Of a DNA stretch of 64,000 bases, positions 13,074-23,691 are shown in pieces. Position 1 is the stretch's first letter. Every line of letters begins with the position of its first letter. The stretch is from Paratrimastix pyriformis (Eukaryota > Preaxostyla > Paratrimastigidae), in assembly GCA_027972325.1 (NCBI GenBank), contig JAPMOS010000058.1:77001-141000 (forward strand). Direction: 5' to 3'. The notes under the pieces are model-generated. The model was not told the DNA's origin. It was given only the letters and a program-made list of their open reading frames with translations, and did no database searches. A program made the translations under genes and the position numbers.

Positions 13074-13215
13074 ACGCAAAGCGGCCAATCCCTTCGTGGT
13101 GGTGGTGGCGTTCGAGTATGCATTCTTCGGTTCGCTCGCCTCTGATCAGCAAAACAACACCCGCGGCTTTATCCCAGTGTCCCCCCGCGCCCCTGGGCTG
13201 CTTTCCTTTCGGGTT

Positions 13216-13836
13216 GGGGGAGTGGCGGCCGGGTCCGGGTCAGAGCCCGAGGGCTAGAGAAGAAGCGCCGCCACAAGCCCCCCCTGGGCACTGCCAACAA
13301 CCAGCAGATCGTGACCCGATCCGATATGTACCTGCGAGCGTCGTCGGGTCATCATCCATCTGGACCCGGACCCGGACTCGGACTCGGACTCGGACTCGGA
13401 CTCGGACTCGGACTCGGACTCGGACTCGGACTCGGACTCGGACTCGGACTCGGACTGACGAGTCATCAGCAGATGGGCTGCTGCGGGCGCGCTTCTTCTT
13501 GTTGTGCTTCTTGACAGGGTCCAAGATCGAGCGAAGAGATGCTGATGTAATTGTTGGACATTGAAAGAAGGAGAAATAATGGGGTTATGCCTTTGTGAAA
13601 AGCTTTTAGTTTTCCTGCTGATGGGAGTTCCTTCCGCACAAGCCATCCGTGATCTCCGCCTAGCTGGACCGAATTTGAAACAGGCTTTGCACCTGTTCAT
13701 CCGCTTGGGGACAACTGGTCCGTGACCTTACGAAACCCCCAGCCTGAACCGTCAGGTGGGGAGACAGCACGTGCGCTAAAAATAGCTGGTTGCTCGCTGG
13801 GAGGCACTTGCAACCATCGGCCCAAACGCTTTCTTG
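13216..13836. other. Region between the AHCY arm and SSUH2, no firm gene
   Basis: It contains the (GGACTC)n tract. A short plus-strand frame (about 13329-13458) reads ERRRVIIHLDPDP followed by a Ser-Asp repeat and TGA. A second short frame at 13578 begins MGLCLCEKLLVFLLMGVPSA, resembling a signal peptide, but stops after about 50 codons. Neither can be supported as a gene without transcripts. Confidence 0.4.
13362..13457. repeat. (GGACTC)n hexanucleotide repeat
   Basis: About 16 tandem copies. Frames read Gly-Leu, Asp-Ser or Arg-Thr on the plus strand and Ser-Glu or Val-Arg on the minus strand. It lies just outside the right arm. Confidence 0.95.
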
Positions 13837-16800
13837 ATGTCTGACCAAATCCCCGCAGTTTCGGTGACTGTGAACCCCCTCGGGCCCGCCGCCGCCCAGC
13901 CTTCGCTGACCCTTTCCGTTGCCCAGTCCCCTGCGGCCGCCTGTGATGTTGTGACCCCCGCCGCCATCACTCTTCAAGTCGGCGGTCCGGCTCCTTCTCC
14001 GGCCCCCGCCGCAGCGGTTGCCATGGTTGCCGTTCCCGCGGCCACGGCCCCGCTTGCCGTGGCCGTCGCTGCCGGACCCGCCACTGCCGCCGCCGAGATC
14101 GGCATGGTGGCTGTCCCCACCCAGGCACCCGTCAACCCTGCCGACGTTCTGATCCGGTCGCAGCTCCAGGCGGTCTCGCCCAACATCACCCAAGACCAGG
14201 CCCTGGAATCGCTGCTGGCCTGGGCAAAGGTGACCAAGTGCGCCTCGTCGGGCGTCATCAAGCAGCTCAACGTGACCAAGTTCCAGCGGGTCGATGCCGT
14301 CAGTCTGTCGAGTTGACTTTGCCTCCCCACCTTCCCCCTCCCGGGCGCAGCACCCTGGGGAATGCCGCTTTTTCTCACCCACCTTTCTCTGCCGCCCTGT
14401 GTCCGTCACCCCCCTCTCCCCCCAATCGGTTCCGGCCGCCGCATCTGCTCGGCCTCCCAGACGTTGAAATCAAGGGTCTGTCTGTCTCCTCCACCCCCCG
14501 GTCACATCGACCGCCCCCCACACACATTCCAAACGCCCTCTGCCACAGACACACAGAACCCCACAGAGCACTCACCATCCCGTTTCGGGTGGCCTCCTCA
14601 TCCCCGGTGTCCGTCCTGTGTGCCCTGGCTGTGCCGTCTGTGCTGTATGGCTGTGCGACCTGTCTGTCCTGTCTGTCCTGTGTGACCTGTGTGTGACCCT
14701 GTCTGTCCTGTGTGCCCTGTCTGTGCTGTGTGGCTGTGCTGACCTGTCTGTGCGGCCCGTTCTGTGCCACTTCGCCCCATGCCCGCGCCCTGGCCCAGCG
14801 ACCTTCGAGGCGCGTGAGATCCGGGAGACCCTGCGCCCGTGCCCGTCGAACTACGACCAGCCGGCCGGGGTGGGCATCGGCGGCTTCATGCCCGACCCGT
14901 GGTCGGTGCCCTGCCAGCCCCGCAAGGGCTGGTACAAGGACGACCTGGTCGAGATCCCCATCCCCCACACCGAGGAGGTCTGCATAACCCCCACCCCACC
15001 CCCCCCCCCCACCCCCCCCACCCCACCCCTGGTCGAGATCCCCCCATCCCCCCGCACGGAGGAGGTCGGCATAACCCCCATCACCCACACACATATCACG
15101 CGTCTGCGTGTCACACGCGCCGCCGCCACCACCACCACTGCCCCACCCCCACCATTGGGATCAACATTGGCAGCTGCATCTGTCAGCAGCACCGACATCG
15201 GCAGCAGCAACATTCTCATGCCGGGGGTCAATGCCACCTATCTCACATACCGGGGGTCAATGCCGCCTGTCTCACATACCGGGGGGTCAATGCCACCTAT
15301 CTCACACGCCGGGGGGGCAGGTGCGCCGGTGCGGCAACTGCGAGGGCCGGGGGCGCGTCCAGTGCAACAACTGCCCCGGCACGGGCCGCATCCCGTGCTC
15401 CCAGTGCAACGGCGCCGGATGTGTCTGTAGAACCCCTCCCCTCCCACCCTACCTCCCATCCCCCACGCACACACAAGCGCCGGATGCGTCTGTAGAACCC
15501 ATCCCCTCCCTACCCCCCACCCCCCACGCACACACACACACCGACTGCCTCATGCCCATCGCTGCTCATCGGCATCAGCATCAGCATCAGCATCAGCATC
15601 AGCATCAGCATCAGCATCAGCATCAGCATCAGCATCAGCATCCAGCCAGCATCCAGCCATCATTACCCAATCATCGTCATCATCAGCATCACGCCCCTCG
15701 GGGCAGCCAGCATCATCCTCATCGTCACCCGCATCACGCGCCACGCGGATCTCCCCCCGGGGCAGCCAGCATCATCCTCATCGCCACTAACCCTCATCAC
15801 CACACCACGCGGATCTCCCCCCGGGGCAGCCAGCATCATCCTCATCGCCACTAACCCTCATCACCACACCATGCGGATCTCCCCCCGGGGCAGCCAGCAT
15901 CATCCTCACCACACACCATGCGGATCTCTCCCCCGGGGGGCAGCACTACGGGAGCGACGGGTCCCGCTCGGGGTGCGCCAACTGCAACAGCCACGGGTAC
16001 AACATGTGCCCCCACTGCACCGACGGGGTGGCCGAGTGCGGCCAGTGCCAGCAGCAGGGCCGCATCATCCGCTACAAGGTCGCTACCACACCCCCACCCG
16101 CCCCCCTGGTCTCCATCCCTCCCCGGTCCATTACCCTCCCACCCATGGTCTCCACCGCCCCATGGTCTCCACCACCCCATGGTCCACCACCACCCCATGG
16201 TATCCACCACCCCATGGTATCCACCACCACCCCATGGTATCCACCACCACCCCATGGTATCCACCACCACCCCATGGTATCCACCACCACCCCATGGTAT
16301 CCACCACCACCCCATGGTATCCACCACCCCATGGTATCCACCACCCCATGGTCCACCACCCCATGGTATCCACCACCTCATGGTATCCACCACCTCATGG
16401 TATCCACCACCCCATGGTATCCACCACCCCATGGTATCCACCACCACCCCATGGTATCCACCACCCCATGGTATCCACCACCACCCCATGGTATCCACCA
16501 CCACCCCATGGTATCCACCACCACCCCATGGTATCCACCACCACCCCATGGTATCCACCACCCCATGGTATCCACCACCCCATGGTCCACCACCCCATGG
16601 TATCCACCACCTCATGGTATCCACCACCTCATGGTATCCACCACCCCATGGTATCCACCACCCCATGGTATCCACCACCACCCCATGGTATCCACCACCC
16701 CATGGTATCCACCACCACCCCATGGTATCCACCACCACCCCATGGTATCCACCACCACCCCATGGTATCCACCACCACCCCATGGTATCCACCACCCCAT

Positions 16801-18417
16801 GGTATCCACCACCCCATGGTATCCACCACCCCATGGTATCCACCACCACCCCATGGTATCCACCACCCCATGGTATCCACCACCTCATGGTATCCACCAC
16901 CTCATGGTATCCACCACCCCATGGTATCCACCACCCCATGGTATCCACCACCCCATGGTCCACCACCACCCCATGGTCTCCACCACCCCATGGTATCCAC
17001 CACCACCCCATGGTATCCACCACCCCATGGTATCCACCACCACCCCATGGTATCCACCACCCCATGGTCCACCACCACCCCATGGTATCCACCACCCCAT
17101 GGTATCCACCACCCCATGGTATCCACCACCTCATGGTATCCACCACCTCATGGTATCCACCACCGTATCCACCACCCCATGGTATCCACCACCCCATGGT
17201 CCACCACCACCCCATGGTCTCCACCACCCCATGGTCCACCACCACCCCATGGTCCACCACCACCCCATGGTATCCACCACCCCATGGTATCCACCACCCC
17301 ATGGTCTCGCGCCCCCACGCGGGTCGCCCCCTCACGGCACCGCTCATCCCCCGTCTCCATCCACCCCCCCTCACCCCCGTCTTGGGGCATATATGGCAGG
17401 CAATCTTCGTGGGCTACAATGTGGTCACCCAGAACGTCACCCTGGACGGGGACCAGGTCAGCACCCCGCCACTGCTGCCCCTGCTGCTGCTGCTGCTGCC
17501 TGCATCCCCACCGTCCCATCCCGCTGCCTGCTCCACCCCTCACCCCCCACCATGTGCCTGCTCCACCCCTCACCCTCACCCCCACCCCCTTCCCATCCCC
17601 CCAGCGGCTGCTGGCGGGCTTCGACAAGGGGCTCCTCAAGAAGGCCCCCGGGGCGGACATGTGGAAGGAGGAGGCCCCGCGCATCTTCCCCGTCCGCCCC
17701 GCCACCATGCCCACCCAGGGGCACCAGCCACACACCGAGGGGCACCATCAACACACACTCACCCAGGGGCACCAGCCACATATGAAGTCATTTCCACCCA
17801 GGAACGGCATCCCATCCCCGTAATTCCCCGGGGGCACCCCCCAAAGCGACTGCTCAATCACCCCCCCCCCCCCACCCCATCCCACCCCACCCCGCCCGTC
17901 CGCCCGCCAGGCTGCCCCGTACAACCAGTGCCGGCTGAGCCCGGCCCTGAACGGCCAGCTTGATCAGCTCATCCTCGACTTCGCCGCCAAGAACGCCTCA
18001 AGGGCCTCATGCGCTGCCAGACCCTCTACGTCAAGGGCATCCCGTCTTCCGGGGCGGTCCGCACACACCGGGGTACCATACCTCGTATGCCCCCACACAC
18101 ACACACAGTCAACCACCCCGTTCATCTTTTCACCTTGCACCTGCCCCACCCATCCCCTGCAGACTACGCGCTGGCCAAGGGGCAGCCGGGTGTCTTCTTC
18201 ATCTACGGCACCGATCGCAAGGTGCTCGCCCCGGTCTGTCTCAATTTCCGATGTCTTCCTCACTTTCCCCCGTCGCTATTCCCCCTGGGTTGTGTCGGAG
18301 CAGCACTGGCCAAGCAGCTGCGGCTCCTGTGTTGACTACGACCAGGCAAGTGAGGCCTGCGCCTGCGTCATGGACGTGACCGGATCTCTGTTGGGACGCT
18401 GCTGCACCATCATGTAA
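13837..18417 (+). CDS. SSUH2: SSUH2-like protein with a DnaJ-type Cys-rich core
   Basis: The ATG at 13837 opens an Ala/Val/Pro-rich N-terminus, then QALESLLAWAKVTKCASSGVIKQL, matching the SSUH2 EAREALL..CC..... VIQEL block. The next exon (about 14802-14977) has TFEAREIRETL and DPWSVP. Exons 15321-15422 and 15944-16078 carry the CxxCxGxG-like core (RCGNCEGRGRVQCNNCPGTG, CANCNSHGYNMCPHC). 17400-17456 and 17605-~17724 give VGYNVVTQNV and RLLAGFDKGLLKKA. Then come NQCRLSPALNGQLD, YVKGIP, GVFFIYGTDRKVLAP and a CCTIM terminus. Order and spacing match SSUH2 (C. elegans ssu-2), whose molecular role is poorly known. CTIM is a plausible CaaX prenylation box. The frame shifts once near 17996-18012, which may be an unplaced intron or indel. 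The junction between the first two exons is not resolved. Confidence 0.85.
14948..15085. repeat. Tandem echo of an exon end and donor site inside an intron
   Basis: The exon end CTGGTCGAGATCCCC...GAGGAG|GTCTGCATAACCCCCA (14946-14993) recurs 82 nt later in the intron as CTGGTCGAGATCCCC...GAGGAGGTCGGCATAACCCCCA. The copies are separated by a C-rich run. Confidence 0.85.
15220..15320. repeat. About 29-bp tandem repeat ending at a 3' splice site
   Basis: Three to four units of the type CATACCGGGGGTCAATGCC...CTATCTCA. The last, partial unit reads CACGCCGGGGGGGCAG and forms the acceptor of the exon at 15321. Confidence 0.85.
15411..15505. repeat. Second donor echo in SSUH2
   Basis: The exon-3 end and donor, GCGCCGGATGTGTCTGTAGA (about 15412-15431), recurs about 66 nt downstream as GCGCCGGATGCGTCTGTAGA, followed by similar ACCC(A/C)TCCCCTCCC tails. 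Confidence 0.85.
15568..15652. repeat. (CAGCAT)n microsatellite
   Basis: About 13 tandem CAGCAT hexamers in the intron between the two Cys-rich exons of the SSUH2-like gene. Confidence 0.95.
15735..15943. repeat. About 66-bp repeats that duplicate the 3' splice site
   Basis: Three to four units share CGGATCTCCCCCCGGGGCAG followed by CCAGCATCATCCTCATCG. The last unit (GCGGATCTCTCCCCCGGGGGGCAG, split here by its C-run) is the acceptor used by the exon at 15944. Each upstream unit therefore carries a near copy of the acceptor. Confidence 0.85.
16140..17310. repeat. CATGGTATCCACCACC minisatellite, about 1.17 kb
   Basis: Roughly 70 units of about 17 or 20 bp (CATGGTATCCACCACCC and versions with an extra ACC, plus GGTCC and CTCATGG variants), with higher-order repetition of variant blocks. 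It fills most of the intron 16079-17399 of the SSUH2-like gene. It is open in several frames (HGIHHPMVSTTP-type ORFs), but it lies between a well-placed donor and acceptor. Confidence 0.95.
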
Positions 18418-18688
18418 AAGCGACCCCCAGAGCACGAAACCGAAACTCCAAATCTATTCTCCTACACTTCTCTTATTTTTCAATTCATCCATTTTGGATG
18501 ATTTGTTGCGGGTTGGATTATTGCGCGGAATAATTGCATTTGTGTTTGTTAGTCATTAACTCTGTTTGTGTTTGTTTGTTGGGATTTCTCGTTAAGATGT
18601 TTTTGCGAACCGCCCTTTTTTTCTTGCAGGGCCTGACTGGCGAGGGGTTGGGATTCCCATGTAGTCCATCACGTCAAAATCTTCTCGA
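18418..18688. other. AT-richer intergenic region
   Basis: T-rich sequence after the SSUH2 stop (CTTCTCTTATTTTTC) that may hold the polyadenylation region and the promoter of the next gene. No gene or repeat was seen. Confidence 0.5.
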
Positions 18689-19579
18689 ATGGCACGCCTC
18701 CTTGTGCTCGTACTTTCGGTCTTTGCGGCAACCACTTGGGCCGCGTGTACCACCGTTGCGTGCGTCCTGCCGGAAATCGGAGGGATGAGGACCCTGATGC
18801 CCCTCTTCTCTCTCCCGGTGTCGCTGTCCCCACGCGGATTGGCTGAACGCCATGTGCGCGAAGCGAACGAAAAGTTCGTTGATGCACTGAACAATCTCTT
18901 CACCAAGCACGGGAACCTGAGCACCATCGATCACGTGTGGAGCCATGGGTCTGCAGCAACTGGGGCAGTGTCCCGAGAGGGCTTCATATTCTGGCAGGCC
19001 CCACGTGACGTTGATGTCTCCATTCAACAATGAGATTATCACGGGCTGGACCAACATCCGCGCCCAGTATGAGAAGGAATTGCAGGCAGGGCTGCGAGGC
19101 CGCGTCTCCGTCTCGGCACTCTCTGTGCAGGTGTTGGGCGATGACGCTGCCTTTGTCACGGGCATTGTCACCTCGGACAAACTCCGCAACAAAAAGGGCG
19201 AGCCCATCAAGTTGGGCCTGCGGACCACGGTCTGGCGTCTCGACTCGCATCACACGTCTCCACCTCACCCATCACCCTGCCTGCCCCCCAGAGCGTTTTC
19301 GCCAAGGAAGGCGGGGACTGGGTCCTGGTGCACCACCACACCGACCTTGGTGAGGACATCCGGGCAAAGGTCCCTGAGATGCAATGCGGCCCGCTGGGCT
19401 GCCCAAAGACGAACAAGAAACCCGTCGTCAGCCCCACCCCGGCCAACAGCACCGCCGCCTGCCCGCCCGCCAAGAAGGCCCACAAAAGCCACAAGAAGAA
19501 CCAGGTGCCGCTGGATGCGACCAACTGCACGTGCTACACGGACCACCTCGGGCGCACCTACTCCTTCACGACCCACTGA
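18689..19579 (+). CDS. Secreted NTF2-like (SnoaL/DUF4440-type) protein
   Basis: ATG 18689 begins a clear signal peptide, MARLLVLVLSVFAATTWA, with probable cleavage after TWA. A region of about 18747-18835 is probably an intron. The mature part reads REANEKFVDALNNLF, STIDHVWSHGSA, then after a short intron ITGWTNIRAQYEKEL, SVQVLGDDAAFVTGIV, LRTTVWRL, and after another intron (about 19229-19290) GGDWVLVHHHTDLG. The order of helix, IDxVWS, GWxxIRxxYE, TxVWRL and GGDWxLVHxHT is that of the cone-shaped NTF2-like fold. A basic, Cys-containing tail (KKAHKSHKKNQVP, NCTCY) ends at TGA 19577-19579. Family members include polyketide cyclases, ketosteroid isomerases and many ligand-binding proteins; no catalytic residue was assigned. 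Confidence 0.7.
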
Positions 19580-19713
19580 ATAGAATGACCCGCCAGATGG
19601 GAGTATTCACAGGCATCCGTCCGGTCCCCCCGGCACACGACATGACACGACACCCCAAAATTGAGAGAGAAAGAAAGAAAGGGGGCGGAGATACGCGAAT
19701 CTGCACGGGGGGT

Positions 19714-21690
19714 CTACTCGTAGCCCGTGAGCAGGGAAAGGGCCCCATCTGCAGGGGCAGGGGCGGGGGCAGGGGCGGGTTTGGCGGCGGGCTTGGCGGC
19801 ACCGCCAGAAGGTCCGTGGGGCTGCCCGGGGGTTCGTGGGGGAGCGGCTGCCTTGGCGGGGACGGGGAACAGGGTGCTGGAGATGGGGGTGGAGGTGGGC
19901 GCCGGTTTGGGCGGGGAGGTGGCGCGTGACGGGGACGGGGAGGCGGATGAGGCGGATGGGGACGGGGACGGGGAAGGGGACGAAGGGCCAGGCGGCTTGG
20001 AGGTGGGCCTCGCCTCAGCCCCAGCCGGATCTGCAACCTCCACCACATCATCGTCATCATCGTCATCATCGTCCTCACCTGCGTCGGGCAAGAAGTGCGA
20101 GGCGGCGTCCTCCGGGGGCATGTCGGCCCCCTCCTCGTCCATGTCGGCCTCCCCGTGGCGCTCCTGGCGCTCCTCGTCGTGCTCCTCGGAGGCTGCGCGC
20201 CGTTTCTCTGGACCCTCATCACCGCCGCCGCTCCCGCCGGGCTGCTTGGGGGCAGTAGTGAGCGGCAGGGCCAGAGGCGGGGCGGCCAGGGGCGGCGAGC
20301 GGGGCGGCACGAAGTTGGGCCGCACCGAGACCAGGGCCGGCAGGGCCCGGTCGCCCCTGGCCGGGTTGGCGAAGAGGTGGTGCGAGAGGCCGCGCTGCTG
20401 GGCGTGGACCAGGGCCGCCACGGCCCGGGCCCGCTGGGCGAGGGACGAGGGGGAGGTCGACCCGGGCAGCAGCGGCCCGGCCGTCAGGGAGAGCCGCTTC
20501 CGGAGAACCGACTCGTGCGAGGCCTGCCGGTGGAAAACGGCCCTGGGTGGTGGAGGGGTTCGGAGGGACGCGCTCATTGGTGAGTCTTTGGTCATTTCGT
20601 GGCTGACTGGGGGGGGGGGGATGCAAGGGCAGACTGCTGGGCGGCCAGGGCGTCCTCGGGGATGGAGGCAGCAGGGGCGCGTCCATCGAGAGGCCCATCC
20701 GCACGCGGGCCCGCTTGTCCTCCTTCTTGACGTCCTGTGCCGGGCCGCCGGTGGTGGTGGCGGCGGTGATGTGAGATGGGCAACGTGCCGGGGAGGGGAG
20801 GAGGGAGGAGGGAGGGGGGAGGTGCGGCACGGACCCTGAGCCGCTTGCGGAGGAGCTGGTTCAATGTGAAGTCGTCGCTCATGGTTGCGTTGTGGTCGAT
20901 GAGCTTCCCCAGATCCGGGGCCGACTCGACGGCAACCTGGGGGTGGTGGTGGTGGCGTGGTGTGGTGGTGGTGGTGGGGGGGCAACGAGGTGAGATCCCC
21001 ATCATGCGTGTTCGCAACCGACGGGACAGAGGACGGAAGAATACCCGAGCGGGGAGGCGGGCGGGCGCCGCGGACCTGCTTGTCCTTCTGGGCGTGCTCG
21101 AGGGCGTAGAAGGCGTCCTCATGGAGCTTCTTCTTCTCCTCCTCCGACTCGAAGTTCATCACGCCCACCTTGACCGGGTCGTACGTCTCCACCTTTTGGC
21201 GAGCCCCCTTGACCACCACGTAGCGGGAGTTCTGCGGGTCCGTCTGGATCTCGATGTAGTTCGGGCACAGGTGGCACCGGAACCGGAAATTCCAGATTTT
21301 CGTGGAGAAGTACTTGCCCACACACTTCTTTTCGGCGTTGTAGCGGACACCTAAACCAATTCGTTCGGAAAAAATGAGCGGTGAACCGGATCATCGAAAG
21401 GGGCCGAACCCTGTGCAATGTGAATACCACATCCGCCGCACCAGATGTTGTAGGGCATTTCAAAGCGAATGATGAGAATGCCCTGATTCAATTTACGCGC
21501 CCGATCGCGGAGAGGGTGCTGCCCCATGAACTTGTTCAAGGAGCCCTAGTCAAACCACAGCCATTTCGATGAGATGAGAAAGAGGAAGAATCATCGTTGC
21601 TGAGTCCCTAACCTTCTCTGGGGTCCATTCGGGCGGGTAGTACTTGTTAACGACTTTTCGCTCGGCCAGATCGAGATTGGTTTTGGGAGG
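19714..21690 (-). CDS. YJU2B: Pre-mRNA splicing protein YJU2B/CCDC130 (CWC16 family)
   Basis: A CWC16-family spliceosome factor of the branching stage. The first visible exon (21613-~21690) encodes KYYPPEWTPEK; a 67-nt intron (21546-21612) leads to GSLNKFMGQHPLRDRARKL, LIIRFEMPYNIWCGGCG, then an intron with VRYNAEKKCVGKYFSTKIW next. Zinc ligands are WCGGC and RCHLC, followed by YIEIQTDPQNSRY, the family hallmark. FALNSM-like DDFTLNQLLRKRL lies in a later exon (about 20840-20940). The C-terminal tail is a long Pro/Ala-rich and acidic extension ending LLTGYE, TAG at 19714-19716. No ATG precedes AERKVVNKYYPP in frame, so a short first exon is missing. The gene is divergent from the RRM gene at 21740, so the promoters are shared or overlap. 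Confidence 0.9.
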
Positions 21691-21739
21691 GCAAACGGAT
21701 ACCGGAACGGGTCAGCCACTCCGCGGCAGTTGCGATCAT

Positions 21740-22645
21740 ATGGAAAAAGCGGTTGAGGAGCAGGACCAGGAGCAGAAGCCGGTGCAGAAGAAGCCAAAGA
21801 CCCCTGAAAGGATGACCGGGAAGAAGCGTCCCGCCGAAGCCGCCCCTGAGGCCCCTGAGGGGACACCAGCGGCTGGCGATGAGAAGAAGAAGCGCACGAG
21901 ACGCGCCAAAAAGGCCGCCAAAGAAGGGGAAGACAAAAAGGAGAAGGGAGATGAGGCCAAAACCTTCCGAGTCTTTATCGGGAACATGAATTTCGCTTCG
22001 ACCGAGGAAGATATCCGTCTGTGTTGTCCTTCCACATCCCTTCTTGAGACCACCACCATCATCTGGGACAGGCACCTTCTTCCAGGAATGTTCCCCCACT
22101 GCGGTGCGCATCCTGACGAAGAAAGGCACCGGCGAGTCGAAGGGCTGCGCCTTTGTCGAGTTCGGCACTGCGCTGGATCTTGAGGTCTCTCGTCCCCCTG
22201 CTCCGTCTCCTTCTCCCCCGCTCACACCACTCGCGCAGAAAGCCCTGAAGCTTCACCACACCAAGCTTGGCGAGCGGAAGGTCAACGTCGAGCTGACCGT
22301 CGGTGGCGGTGGTCTGTGTCCGATTTTTGGCCTGCCTGTCTTCCTCACCCCGGTTTTGGTTCCGCCCCCTCCCGTCCAGGGATGGGCCCGGCCCGGAAGA
22401 AGAAGCTGGAGGCCAAGAAGAAGGAGCTCGCACAGGAGAGGGTCCGCCTTGCCCGGCCTTGGGCGCACCCTCCATCCACTCAAGCGGCACACGCCCACAC
22501 GCACCGCGGTCCTCATTGCGCGCTGGCCTCCTTGGGGGTTGAACCCCCATCATTTGGATGATGCGCCACGCGTTTTACAACCAGCGGGAGATCACACTGC
22601 CCTTCCCGCACGTCCCGTCCGAAATCTCCCCGCGATCGCTGACAC

Positions 22646-22683
<38 letters not shown>

Positions 22684-23100
22684 ACCCCATGCGCACAGCA
22701 AAAGCGGTTCGACAAGGTCCGCGAGCGGAAGAAGGCCGAGGCGGAGCGGAAGAAGACCGAGGCCGAGGCCGGCGCCGGCGCCGGGGGCGAGGAAGGGGCC
22801 GGGGCCGAGGGCGACGATGAGAAGGAGCGCGAGCCACCAGCCCGCAAGCAAGCCCCGCCCGCTGCCAAGAAGTCGAAGGCCCCACGGGCCCCTGCCGCTC
22901 CCGCTACTGCCACCGCCACCGCCACCGCCCCTGCGGCAGGCACCAAGCGCCCTCGTGAGAAGCCCGCCCAGGCGGGCAAGAAGGCCCCAAGGAAGGAGGC
23001 CGCCCCTGCTGCCCCCGCCCCCGCGGCAGCCAAGCCCAAAGCGGCCCCCAAACCCAAGGCCCCCAAGAAGAAGCCGGCCCCCGCCGCCCAGGAGGAATGA
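21740..23100 (+). CDS. RRM nucleolar protein, Nop6-like
   Basis: ATG 21740 begins a Lys/Glu-rich N-terminus (KKPKTPERMTGKKRP, KKKRTRRAKKAAK). One RRM follows across introns: FRVFIGNMNF (RNP2 type), EEDIRTFFQECSPTAVRILT, then ESKGCAFVEFGT (RNP1 type) and ALKLHHTKLGERKVNVEL. Donors 22017 (GTCTGT), then GTCTCT, GTCTGT and GTCCGC are fixed by phase. A helical MGPARKKKLEAKKKELAQER block and, after a C37 acceptor tract, a long Lys/Ala/Pro tail end at TGA 23098-23100. A single RRM flanked by basic, low-complexity tails is typical of small-subunit ribosome biogenesis factors such as yeast Nop6. The RRM is firm; the ortholog is a guess. Confidence 0.75.
22647..22683. repeat. Poly-C run (C37) just before a 3' splice site
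   Basis: 37 consecutive C, followed by ACCCCATGCGCACAG and the exon CAAAAGCGG. It occupies the position of the polypyrimidine tract. Confidence 0.9.
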
Positions 23101-23691
23101 GTGCCCAAGCGGATGCCCCCCCCGGGGGGGCAGAGGTATGCCCGTTTTGACGCGCGATGGGGCCTTGGGTGGGACTGCCAAGGCTTGAAGACCTCGGGCG
23201 GGACTGTCTTTGCTGTTCGGGGTCACGTACCCGCCCGTCGGTGCTCCTCGATCCTCCCCATCAATTGATTCTACTGTTGGCCACTTTGTGGCTTTTTCTC
23301 GACGATTTCTCGAAGAGAACCCTCCTTTTTATTATTCTTTGGTCGTTGTTGGACGTCGCTTGTCACCTGGGAAGAGGTGACGGAAGAGGTGACGGTTTTT
23401 TTTGGCTTTGCTGGCAGCACCCCGTCAGTGTCCATTTCTATGCAACAGCCCCCTGTCAACGCTTGGATCAAAAAAACACGGTCTCGGACCGAGCGCAGAG
23501 GTCGAATATTTTTTTTCTCTTAATGTGGACCTTGTGGCCAGTTTCTCGATATCGTAGAAGCTCCTCAATTATCAGATCCTTTTTTGCGAAAGGAGTATCT
23601 CCTCGAGGAGACCGTTGATGTTGATGCTGCGCGGCGCGAATGTCATTAATTTTTTTTTCTGCGTCCAATCATGACCCTCTGCACTCTCTAG
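23101..23691. other. Intergenic or undetected 5' exons of the kinase-like gene
   Basis: Lower-GC, T-rich DNA. The kinase-like gene downstream begins in the middle of its N-lobe, so its first exons (glycine loop and VAIK lysine) should lie here or further left, but I could not find them. A 67-codon minus-strand frame (about 23468-23668) is charged and unplaced. Confidence 0.4.

Larger units (their letters stand above)
10780..13215 (+). repeat. Right arm of the AHCY inverted duplication
   Basis: Mirror image of 6660-9110. The arm begins beside a PP2C-tail-like segment and ends where the flanking sequence stops matching, after CTGCTTTCCTTTCGGG. The two arms are separated by about 1.67 kb, so the locus could form a long hairpin when single-stranded. 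Confidence 0.95.

Noticed and set aside
13578-13730. Small secreted protein beginning MGLCLCEKLLVFLLMG
   Set aside because: The frame is only about 50 codons, with no conserved partner exon seen; kept as a note only.
16140-17310. CRISPR-like array or a 650-residue HGIHHPMVSTTP protein
   Set aside because: There are no unique spacers between units, the repeat is a simple minisatellite, and it sits between a phased donor (16079) and acceptor (17399).
22520-22565. Possible tRNA because of the GGGGGTTGAACCCCC T-arm-like hairpin
   Set aside because: No matching acceptor, D or anticodon arms were found on either strand.
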